The notes beneath the pieces were generated by a model, which was given only the letters and a program-made list of their open reading frames with translations, did no database searches and was not told where the DNA came from. 64,000 nt of DNA from Geodermatophilus tzadiensis (GTDB lineage: Bacteria; Actinomycetota; Actinomycetes; Mycobacteriales; Geodermatophilaceae): contig NZ_PVTG01000002.1 of NCBI RefSeq assembly GCF_003002915.1, positions 186,001-250,000 on the forward strand. Reading direction: 5' to 3'. The translations under genes and the position numbers were made by a program. Position 1 is the first letter of the stretch; every line of letters starts with the position of its first letter. Shown piece after piece: positions 44,637-53,079 of the stretch.

Positions 44637-45668
44637 TCAGGGCCGTCCCGCATCGGCCGGCGTCCCGGTCCGGAGCCTTGGCAGCACCTCGGCGGCGAAG
44701 AGCTCGTTGGAGACGGCCAGGACGTCCGGGTCGGCGTCCCGGGAGCCGGGGACCACGATGATCCGGTCGAGTCCCAGGTCGATCAGCTCACGGAGCCGGG
44801 TGGTGCAGTGCTCGGGGGAGCCCACGACGGTGAAGCGGTCGAGGAAGGCGTCGGGGAGCAGTGTCGCCTGGTCTGCCGTGGTGAGCCCGTGTGCCTCCTC
44901 GTCATAGGCCGCGCGCACCCGCTCCACCACCGCACGGTCGTCGTCCGGGACGACGTCGTGCGGACCTTCGCTGACGAAGTGCGCGAAGATCGCCGCGCTG
45001 CCGCGGACTAGGTCCCGCGCCACCGCGGTGTCCGGGTGGACGGCGACGTTGACGAAGGCCCCCAGCGACAGCGGAGCTCCTCGGTCCTCGACGGCGTGCC
45101 GAGCTTCGGCGATTGCCCACGCCACCCGCCGCGGATCGGCCCCCACGGTGAAGTCGACCCGTCCACAGCGGCGGGCTCCGATCGCGATGGTCGTGGGACC
45201 CGTCGCGGCCACCGACACCGGGACCTCATCCACGTGGAAGGGCTCGACCCACCCCATGCGGGCGGCGATACCGCGGGTGGCCACGGTGCGCCCGCCGATG
45301 AAGCCCTGCAGCTGGTCGAGCCCCCGTTCCAGTTGCCCCGTGGTGGCCGGGTGCAGGCCCAGCTGCCGGACTGCCGAGTCACCCCGGCCGAGGACGACCA
45401 CGGCCCGCCCGTCGGACTCGATCTGCAGCGTCGCGAGGGCCGACGCGGTGACGGCCGGATGGCGGGTCACCGGGTTGGTGACAGCGGGACCGAGCCGCAA
45501 GCGCCGCGTCGACTGAGCGGCGAGGGCCAGCTCCACGTACGGATCGCCCACGAGGTTCTCGCTGTCGGCGAGCAAGAGACCGTCGAAACCCCAGGCCTCC
45601 GCCTGCACCGCCAGGGCGGTGGCCCGGCGCGGGACGGGGAACCCGTGCAGCCAGAACTCAGTGCTCAT
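44637..45668 (-). CDS. LLM-class flavin-dependent oxidoreductase (F420-type)
   Basis: A 343-residue luciferase-like monooxygenase-fold protein resembling F420-dependent 5,10-methylenetetrahydromethanopterin reductase relatives. LAVQAEAWGFDGLLLADSENLVGDPYVELALAAQST is the N-terminal barrel signature, RLRLGPAVTNPVTRHP the conserved strand/loop, VVLGRGDSAVRQLGL the cofactor-binding turn, and RFTVVGSPEHCTTRLRELIDLGLDRIIVVPGSRD the C-terminal phosphate-binding end. Such enzymes use F420 or FMN; sequence cannot fix which. It is the right-hand cargo gene of the tRNA-Ala island, convergent with the CocE-like gene. ATG 45668 has a poor ribosome site. Confidence 0.88.
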   Translation of the reverse strand: MSTEFWLHGFPVPRRATALAVQAEAWGFDGLLLADSENLVGDPYVELALAAQSTRRLRLGPAVTNPVTRHPAVTASALATLQIESDGRAVVVLGRGDSAVRQLGLHPATTGQLERGLDQLQGFIGGRTVATRGIAARMGWVEPFHVDEVPVSVAATGPTTIAIGARRCGRVDFTVGADPRRVAWAIAEARHAVEDRGAPLSLGAFVNVAVHPDTAVARDLVRGSAAIFAHFVSEGPHDVVPDDDRAVVERVRAAYDEEAHGLTTADQATLLPDAFLDRFTVVGSPEHCTTRLRELIDLGLDRIIVVPGSRDADPDVLAVSNELFAAEVLPRLRTGTPADAGRP

Positions 45669-46352
45669 CAGGCGCCGCCGGCCCGGTGACCGGCTCCGGT
45701 GGCGGACGGGCGCTCCGGTCCCGGTCGCGGTTCCGTCGGGGACAGGGTCGTCCCACTCCTCGTCGCGGCACCTCCTCGGCGGATGGACACGACACCCCCA
45801 CCTGGCACAGTCGATGCCGACGCGCGGCAACGTAGCGGTCGCCGGGTCCTCTGTCGACGATCCTGGCTCGTGACGAGACCGGCGGACGGTCGTGCAGCCG
45901 TCAGGAGCGCTCCGGATCGACGGCGCCTGGCAGTCGCACCCCAACCTGCCGGATGCGCCGCGACGGGGACGGCGGGCAGGGTCCCGAGGATCCCGCTCGT
46001 CCGGACCCGCGACCGGTACAGCAGTGCGGTCCGGACGAGCCGGTACCCGGTCGAACGACGGCGGACGCTGCAGCGCTGTGACCAGCGCAGACGGCATGAC
46101 GGCGGACGATGGGCAACCCCCGAACGTGACCGGGGCCAGGAGGTCCCGCCTTCGCCCGATCTCATGTCACGGAGCCGCCGTCGCGGTACGTCGGTCAGGT
46201 GACGCGTCGTTCAAGAAGCCTGCGCGTGGTGCCACGACGGTGGCCAGAGTGCGGCGTTCAGGGTTGTTCGCGAGCGTCCGTCGCCGACCACACAGCGACC
46301 TGACCTGCATGGACGGACCTTGGTGGACCCCTCCGAGCATCCACCGGCCTCC
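45669..46352. other. 684-base gene-poor stretch at the right end of the island
   Basis: I see no credible gene on either strand. An inverted repeat CTCGTCCGGACC (from 45996) / GGTCCGGACGAG (46028-46039) with 14-base arms allowing one bulge lies in the middle. The remaining sequence is less GC-rich at codon-like spacing than the flanks and may be decayed island DNA. Confidence 0.5.
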
Positions 46353-46446
46353 CTGGCAGTGTGGGGGTCAGGGGTTCGAGTCCCCTCAGCTCCACCCTCA
46401 TGACCAGGCCGTCCTCCTCCGGGAGGACGGCCTGAGTCGTCTCTGG
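46353..46446. repeat. attR: 94-base direct repeat, right copy
   Basis: Repeats the 3' half of tRNA-Ala (46 identical bases), then a diverged copy of its terminator in which AGGCCGTCCTCC / GGAGGACGGCCT is perfectly paired. It defines the right boundary of the island. It is not a functional tRNA. Confidence 0.88.
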
Positions 46447-46500
46447 TTGCGGTCGAGGTTGCCGTCGTCGCGCGCATCTGGCTGTGGCCCAGCAGGTCCT
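46447..46500 (-). pseudogene. Remnant of a second integrase C-terminus
   Basis: Immediately beyond the right repeat, the minus strand reads DLLGHSQMRATTAT, the LGHxxxxTT box that precedes the catalytic Tyr of tyrosine recombinases. Only about 18 codons survive. It mirrors the position of the first integrase beside the left repeat, suggesting tandem insertion of two elements in the same tRNA. Confidence 0.6.
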
Positions 46501-46566
46501 GCTCAGGAGCAGTGCGGGAGGCCCGGCTCCTGACCCCGATGATGGTCAGGCCGGCACCTGGCCGGC

Positions 46567-47889
46567 TCAGTACGGTGCGGGAGCCGCCCGAGGTGGTGGC
46601 GCGGCGGTGACGTCGGCCCCCGACCCGATGCCCTCGGTGTCCGGGGTGAGCGCTGCGACGACGTCCTCCTCGTCCTCGTGGGCGCGCCGGACGGCGGCGT
46701 CCAGCAGCCTGAGCTGGCGGTCCAGCGGCTCCTGCCGGTCCGGCGGTGCCACGCCCTGGAGGTCGGCCAGCGCCGCGCACAGCTTCCGGGTCACCTGTGG
46801 CTCCGACGCCCCGGCCAGGCGGATCTCGTCGAAGGCCAGCCGGACGTAGCCGTCCCAGCTGACGGTCCGCTCGGTCAGGCGCACCACGCCGTCCTCGTCG
46901 CGGTGTTCACCGCAGGGCAGGGGGCGGGCGGCCATCTGGCGCAGCAGGTCGTGCAGTCGGTGCAGCGCCTGGACCGCCGTCGTGGGGTCGTTGAACGGCT
47001 GTGCGATCGACCGCACGGCGATGTCGACGAGCTTGCGGAAGCCGTAGGCGAGGTCCTCGGTGTGCACGCGCTCCGGGCCGAGCAGGACGTGACGGGTGAC
47101 GTCGGCGGCCCGGAGTCGACCGGCCGGGCGGCCGTCGGCGCTGGCCCCCGACCGGGTGTCCGGGTGCACCCGGAGGAGCGGCGCGCCGCCGACGACGAAG
47201 TCCCCGACGACGGGGACCAGTTCCAGCACGCAGTCCGCCTGCCGGGCCGCTGCGACCAGCGCCGGCCGGTCGACGCGGACCACGTTGCCGGGCTGCGCGG
47301 CGACCATCTCGTCCGCGCCGCCGGTGACGACGGGCAGCTCACCGTGCTGGCGGACGATGAACTCGCGGCTCCGGTCGCCGACGAGGTCGATCAGCCCCGC
47401 GACCCGCAGGCCCTGGGCGGCGTGGTGCACGAACAGGACGAGCACGACGATGCTGGCGAGCATCAGGACGTAGGACAACAGCATCGACAGCCCGGGCACG
47501 GTGCCGGTGTCGGAGCCGCGGATCTCGCGGAGGGTCAGCACCGCGACCAGGAACGTCGCGCCGAACAGCCCGATCGCCACCTGGCTGAACCGGTCGTTGA
47601 GCAGCGCCCCCACGATGCGGGGGGAGAACTGGCCCATCGCCAGCTGGACCGCGACCAGGGTGACCGTCAGGACGAGGCTGGTCAGCGACACCATGGCGGT
47701 GGCGAAGGAGGACAGGATCGTCTGGGCGTCGGACGGCGTCCCGGTCAGGCTCTGCGGGACGAGCCGGTAGCCCGCCGCCCGGTCCACGGCGAGCGTTCCG
47801 ACGGCGAGGAGGGCGCCCGCGGCCAGGCAGCCGACCGGCAGCAGCCACAGGCTGGTGCGGACGAGGCGCTGGAGCCGCAGCCAACTCAT
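46567..47889 (-). CDS. DUF2254-family membrane protein
   Basis: A 440-residue predicted membrane protein of the DUF2254 type. Four membrane helices lie in the first 165 residues (about 10-33, 57-88, 101-122 and 132-155), with LSSFATAMVSLTSLVLTVTLVAVQLAMGQFSPRIVGALLNDRFSQVAIGLFGATF the best conserved region. A large soluble domain follows (AYGFRKLVDIAVRSIAQPFNDPTTAVQALHRL, the family's second block). The role is unknown. A Pro/Ala-rich tail ends the protein. It is the first intact gene right of the island. Confidence 0.88.
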   Translation of the reverse strand: MSWLRLQRLVRTSLWLLPVGCLAAGALLAVGTLAVDRAAGYRLVPQSLTGTPSDAQTILSSFATAMVSLTSLVLTVTLVAVQLAMGQFSPRIVGALLNDRFSQVAIGLFGATFLVAVLTLREIRGSDTGTVPGLSMLLSYVLMLASIVVLVLFVHHAAQGLRVAGLIDLVGDRSREFIVRQHGELPVVTGGADEMVAAQPGNVVRVDRPALVAAARQADCVLELVPVVGDFVVGGAPLLRVHPDTRSGASADGRPAGRLRAADVTRHVLLGPERVHTEDLAYGFRKLVDIAVRSIAQPFNDPTTAVQALHRLHDLLRQMAARPLPCGEHRDEDGVVRLTERTVSWDGYVRLAFDEIRLAGASEPQVTRKLCAALADLQGVAPPDRQEPLDRQLRLLDAAVRRAHEDEEDVVAALTPDTEGIGSGADVTAAPPPRAAPAPY

Positions 47890-48057
47890 GCGCTGGAGAC
47901 CTGCGGGCCCGCCGCCTGGGTGGACGACTCGTACGCGGTCATGGTCTCCCTCCGAGTGGGCGGATGCGGACGTGCTCGACCCGGCGATTTCGCGGACCGC
48001 CCGGTCCTCCCAGGGAACCGAGGCAGACGGGAGAGCACCATCGGCAGAACGCCCGAT

Positions 48058-48820
48058 TCAGGCCCGGCAGGGCGACGGGACCAGGGGCACGTAGAGGCCC
48101 TCGCGCTCGGCCCGCACCGCAGCGAGCGTCCTCGTGGGTGCATCGAGCTTGACGAGGACGTGCTCGAGGTGGGCAGCGACCGTACGCGGGGCCACGACCA
48201 GCGCGCGGGCGATCTGCTGGTTGGAACACCCGTCGACCAGCAGCCCGAGCACCTCCAGCTCGCGCGGCGTCAGCCCCCGCAGGTGGGTCACGGGGGAGAG
48301 GACGACCGTTCCGAGCAGGCGTGCCGATGCTTCACCGGGAGCGGCCAGGACGGTCACGCGGACGTGCCCGTCCGGGGCATGGCGTCCTCCGCGGGGCCAC
48401 AGGAAGGACGCGAACACCCGGCCGTCGTCGATGCACGAGCGCGCGATGCTGACGACGGGCGACCCCTCGGCGAGCAGTGCGTCGCCGTCGAGGCCGGGCA
48501 GTGGCCGGGTGGCACGATCGCGGCAGAGCACCATGCCTGCGGTCGCCCCCCGCACCAGCCGCGCTGCCGCGGCCATCGAGCGCAACGGGTCGATCCCGTG
48601 TGCCAGAACGGGAGTGAGCTGGTGCAACCGACGCCGCATGACCGGGGACGGCGGCTCCTTGCTGCTGAAGAGCAGCGCCAGGTGTCCGACGTGACGCTGC
48701 CCTCCGTCGAAAAGGGTGACGCCCAGGGCCTCGTGGAGGCCGGCCGGGATGAAGCACTCCGCCCACGTCGGCAGCTCTGCGGCCGGGTAGGGCAGGTCGG
48801 ACGGACTCAGCGGTGCGCCG
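48058..48820 (-). pseudogene. LuxR-family regulator, 5'-truncated
   Basis: About 254 codons of a LuxR C-terminal-type regulator. The sensor part runs from PLSPSDLPYPAAELPTWAECFIPAGLHEALGVTLFDGG, and the GerE helix-turn-helix is intact at the end: LTPRELEVLGLLVDGCSNQQIARALVVAPRTVAAHLEHVLVKLDA. No start codon or ribosome site precedes the conserved sequence. Instead, near 48820 the opposite strand begins a PP2C phosphatase tail, so the 5' part was replaced by a rearrangement. A GTG around 48928 could give an in-frame chimeric start but would read through antisense phosphatase sequence. Confidence 0.65.
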
Positions 48821-48822
48821 CG

Positions 48823-48975
48823 ATGCTCCGGGCGACCGGGGGTGACCTGCGCGACGACGCCACCCTGGTGTGCCTGGACTGGTACGGGGGTCCTCCGCGG
48901 CGCCGCGACAGCGCGCACGGCGCGGACGCCGGCATCGCCTCCCCTGCGCGGTCCCTGCCGCACGAGCGCGGGTGA
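48823..48975 (+). pseudogene. C-terminal remnant of a PP2C/SpoIIE (RsbU-like) phosphatase
   Basis: The plus strand encodes GGDLRDDATLVCLDWYGG, the terminal metal-binding DD motif and last strand of SpoIIE/RsbU phosphatases, followed by a 28-residue tail. Everything upstream of about 48823 belongs to the antisense LuxR remnant, so the catalytic domain is missing. The adjacent RsbW-like gene would be its normal functional partner. Confidence 0.65.
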
Positions 48976-48989
48976 CGGCGGCCCCGGCG

Positions 48990-49421
48990 TCAGGTGGTGG
49001 GGAACCGGGCCCACACGTGCTTGCGGTCGCCGGCGACGGTCCAGCCGCGGTCGGTGGTCAGGTGGGCCACCATGCGCAGGCCCATGCCGCCCAGCGCGGG
49101 GTCGCGGCCGACGGCGGGCTCGGGGCCGTGGTGCGGGTCGCCGTCGCTGACGTCGAGCAGGAGCCATCGATCGGTCCGGACGGCCAGCACCCGCACCGGC
49201 GCCCGGCCGTGCCGGAGTCCGTTGGAGGCCAGCTCGTCGACGGCGACGACCAGGTCGTCGACGACCGCCCCGTCCGGGGCGGACTCCCCGGCCCCGTCCG
49301 ACACCCAGGCCCGCAGCCGCGCGCGCACGGTCCGCAGCTCCGCCGGACGGGTGACCTCCGACTCGTAGTGGGGTCCCGTGGTCTCGGGACGCGGCCGTCG
49401 AGGCCAGAGCTCTCGGTCCAT
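48990..49421 (-). CDS. RsbW-like anti-sigma/ATP-binding protein (HATPase_c)
   Basis: A 143-residue GHKL-fold ATPase like anti-sigma kinase RsbW/SpoIIAB. It begins with a short Arg/Pro tail, then LRTVRARLRAWVS, the N-box VDDLVVAVDELASNGLRHGRA (Glu and Asn for Mg-ATP), VSDGDPHHGP (G1 box) and GGMGLRMVAHL (G2). All ATP-site boxes are visible. It sits next to a broken RsbU-like phosphatase, so it may be an orphan switch kinase now. ATG 49421 follows GGGGAG closely. It is divergent from the phospholipase D gene. Confidence 0.88.
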   Translation of the reverse strand: MDRELWPRRPRPETTGPHYESEVTRPAELRTVRARLRAWVSDGAGESAPDGAVVDDLVVAVDELASNGLRHGRAPVRVLAVRTDRWLLLDVSDGDPHHGPEPAVGRDPALGGMGLRMVAHLTTDRGWTVAGDRKHVWARFPTT

Positions 49422-49583
49422 CTCCCCGTCCCGTCCGACTGTGTCGCGGGGACGGTTCCCCGTCCTCGGCCCCGCGAACCGGCCGGTTCCTCCTCGCACC
49501 CGGCGGCCCCTCACCGGAGCGCCGGGACACCCGCGAGGGGGAGAGGTGCCGCAGGTGCTTGCGCGGGTCGGCACACTCGCGGG

Positions 49584-51146
49584 GTGATCGAGAGCGCCGA
49601 CGCCGCCGGGACGACCGCCCGCGTCCCCCCCGTGCCGGTGCCCCACGGGTCGGACGGCAGGGGACCCGTGCCCGCGCCGTCCGACGACGCCCTGCTGGTG
49701 CCCGGCGAGACCTGCTGGCGCATCGAGCGCGCCGACCGGCACGCCGTCTTCGTCGACGCCGCCGACTACTTCGCCACGCTCAAGCGGGCCGTGCTCCGGG
49801 CCGAGCGCCGGGTGCTGTTCATCGGGTGGGACTTCGACCCGCGCATCCGGCTGGACCCGCGCGCCCCCGGTCCCGCCCGCGAGGACCGCCTCGGACGGGT
49901 CCTCGAGCGCGCGGTGGCCGCCAACCCGCGGCTGGAGATCGGCGTGCTGCAGTGGGACCTCGGCATGGTCGTCGCCCTGACCCGGCGGATGGCCCCGCTC
50001 GTGCTGCTCGACCGCCGCACGCCCGACCGGCTGCGTCTCACCGTCGACACCCACCACCCGATCGGCGGCGCGCACCACCAGAAGATCGTCGTCATCGACG
50101 ACTGCCTGGCCTTCGCCGGCGGCATCGACGTCACCGCCGACCGCTGGGACACCCCCGAGCACCGCACCCGGCACCCGCTGCGCCACCGGCCGCACTCGAC
50201 CCGGCTGCGCGGCCCGTGGCACGACGTCACCAGCCTGGTGTCCGGGCCGGCGGCGCGGGCCATCGGCGACCTCGCCCGGGAGCGGTGGGAGAGCGGCACC
50301 GGCGACCACCTGGAGCCGGTCACCGACGTCGAGGCGTGCTGGCCGGACGACGTCGAGCCGTTCCTCACCGACGTCGACGTCGCCGTCTCCCGGACCCGCC
50401 CCGAGCACGGCGGCACCGAGCTGGTGCACGAGATCGAGCTGCTGTGGCTCGCCGTCATCGCCGCCGCCCGGCGGACCGTCTACATCGAGACCCAGTACTT
50501 CGCCAACCGCCGCATCGCCGAGGCCATCGCCGAGCGGCTGCAGGAGGAGGACGGGCCGGAGTTCGTCGTCCTCAACCCCCGGACGGCCGCCGCCTGGCTC
50601 GAGGTCAAGGCGATGGACACCGCCCGCGCCAAGCTGCTCGACCTGGTGCGCCGCGCCGACCGGTACGACCGGTTCCGGCTGATGGTCCCCGTCACCGAGG
50701 AGCGCCGGCCGGTGTACGTGCACGCCAAGGTGACCTGCCTGGACGACCGGCTGCTGCGGATCGGCTCGTCCAACCTCAACAACCGGTCGATGGGCCTGGA
50801 CACCGAGTGCGACGTGTCGATCGAGGCCCGCACCGGCGACCCGCGCGAGCACGAGGTCCGGGCCGCGGTGCTCGCGCTGCGCCACCGGCTGCTCGGCGAG
50901 CACCTGGGCGTGGACGCCGACGAGGTGGCCGCCGCCGTCGAGCGCTGCGACGGGTCGCTGGTGCGCGCGATCGACTCTCTGGTGCGGCCGGTCGGGCGCT
51001 CGCTGGTGCCCTTCGAGCCGCCCGAGCTCGACCCGGTCGAGCGACTGCTCGCCGAGACCGAGCTGCTCGACGCCGAGCACACCCCCGACCGCTGGCGCCG
51101 GGTCAAGCAGGCCTTCGCCGGCCGCCGCCGTCGCCAGCGGGGCTGA
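49584..51146 (+). CDS. Phospholipase D-like protein (two HKD motifs)
   Basis: A 520-residue phospholipase D-superfamily protein. First HKD: GAHHQKIVVIDDCLAFAGGID (His165, Lys167, Asp172). Second HKD: YVHAKVTCLDDRLLRIGSSNLNNRS (about residue 385). Both are complete, so a phosphatidyl-transferase/hydrolase activity is expected. There is no signal peptide and only a Pro-rich N-terminus, so it is probably cytosolic or membrane-associated. The family includes cardiolipin-synthase-like and PLD enzymes; this length and lack of membrane helices fit the PLD group. Followed 50 bases later by the arginase-like gene. Confidence 0.92.
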   Translation: MIESADAAGTTARVPPVPVPHGSDGRGPVPAPSDDALLVPGETCWRIERADRHAVFVDAADYFATLKRAVLRAERRVLFIGWDFDPRIRLDPRAPGPAREDRLGRVLERAVAANPRLEIGVLQWDLGMVVALTRRMAPLVLLDRRTPDRLRLTVDTHHPIGGAHHQKIVVIDDCLAFAGGIDVTADRWDTPEHRTRHPLRHRPHSTRLRGPWHDVTSLVSGPAARAIGDLARERWESGTGDHLEPVTDVEACWPDDVEPFLTDVDVAVSRTRPEHGGTELVHEIELLWLAVIAAARRTVYIETQYFANRRIAEAIAERLQEEDGPEFVVLNPRTAAAWLEVKAMDTARAKLLDLVRRADRYDRFRLMVPVTEERRPVYVHAKVTCLDDRLLRIGSSNLNNRSMGLDTECDVSIEARTGDPREHEVRAAVLALRHRLLGEHLGVDADEVAAAVERCDGSLVRAIDSLVRPVGRSLVPFEPPELDPVERLLAETELLDAEHTPDRWRRVKQAFAGRRRRQRG

Positions 51147-51196
51147 GGCCGCCCCGCAGGACGACAGGGCCGAGGTCGGTGCGGTAGGACGAGGGG

Positions 51197-52084
51197 GTGG
51201 ACGGCGGCAGGCCCCTCCTCGACCTCCTCGCGGCGCCCTCCAGCGCGGCCGCGCACTGGCCGGGCCAGGAGCGGGCCTGGGCGGCGCTGGAGGCGGCCGG
51301 CCTGCCCGGCGCGCTGGGGCGGGGGGTCCGCGTGCGGGAGCTCTTCGCACCCGCCCGGTGGACGGCGGGTCGCGCGCCCGCGGGCCGGGTGCGGGACGCC
51401 GCGCGGGTGGCCGCGGGCCTGGCCGCCGTCCGCGACGCCGCCGGTGCTGCGCTGCGGGAGGGCCGGCTGCCGGTGGTGGTCGGCGGCGAGTGCACCACCA
51501 CCGTCGGGCTCGTCGCCGGCGCCCGTGCCGCGGGGCTCCGGCCGGGGCTGGTCTACGTCGACGGCGGGGTCGACCTGCGCACCCCGGCCGACAACCCCAC
51601 CGGCGTCGGCGACTCCATGGCGCTCGCCCACGTGCTCGCGCTGCCCGGGTGCGAGGAGGACCTGCTCGCCGTCGGGCCGGTGCGGCCGCTGCTCGAGGCG
51701 GCGGAGGTGCGCGCGGTGGGCGTCCGCCCGGTCGAGCCGGACGCCACGACCGCGGCACGGATCGGCCTGGTGTGCACCCCGGCCGACCGGGTGGCCGCCG
51801 ACCCGGAGGGCGCGGCGGCCGCGGCGGTGGCGGCCGTCTCCGGCGGCGACGGCCACCTCGTCCACCTCGACGTCGACGTCGTCGAGTTCCTCGACCTGCC
51901 GCTGGCCGACGTCCCCGACCACGGGCAGGGGCTGGCGCTCGACGTCGTCGCCCGGCTGCTGCGCCGGCTGTGCGCGGACCCGGGGCTCCGCGGGCTGTGC
52001 GTCACCGAGGTCAACCCCGACCACGCCGCGGGGCCGGGCGACGTCGGCCAGCTCGTCCGGGTGCTCGCCGACGCCCTCGCCTGA
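51197..52084 (+). CDS. Arginase/ureohydrolase-fold protein with divergent metal motifs
   Basis: A 295-residue protein with the arginase fold order: GGECTTTVG (96-104) where arginases have GGDHS, YVDGGVDLRTP (120-130) where they have DAHxD, and HLDVDVVEF (223-231) where they have SxDxDxxDP. The pattern of strands and helices is right, but the His of the first motif is Cys, the DAH is DGG and the last Asp is Glu. It may bind different metal or no metal. Sequence in front is Ala-rich. The start is GTG 51197; a weak ribosome site. Confidence 0.7.
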   Translation: MDGGRPLLDLLAAPSSAAAHWPGQERAWAALEAAGLPGALGRGVRVRELFAPARWTAGRAPAGRVRDAARVAAGLAAVRDAAGAALREGRLPVVVGGECTTTVGLVAGARAAGLRPGLVYVDGGVDLRTPADNPTGVGDSMALAHVLALPGCEEDLLAVGPVRPLLEAAEVRAVGVRPVEPDATTAARIGLVCTPADRVAADPEGAAAAAVAAVSGGDGHLVHLDVDVVEFLDLPLADVPDHGQGLALDVVARLLRRLCADPGLRGLCVTEVNPDHAAGPGDVGQLVRVLADALA

Positions 52085-52133
52085 CGTCGCCGACGTCTCG
52101 TTCCCGCGGCAGCGCGCCGGGTAGGTGCCGCCC

Positions 52134-52907
<774 letters not shown>

Positions 52908-53079
52908 GCGTGGGCGTCCGACCGGCCGGTGGCCGGGCTCGCCCACCTCGCCCGCGGCCTGGTCGTGTCCGCGACGGGGTCGACGGCGGTCACCCGCCCC
53001 CCACCCGACGGCCGCGGTCGAGTTGCGCCGCGCCGCGGGCGGGTAGGGGAGGTCGCACCCACCGACGGGAGGACCTGCG

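Noticed and set aside
46353-46425. A second tRNA-Ala gene
   Set aside because: Only the 3' half is present; the acceptor 5' strand and D-arm are missing.
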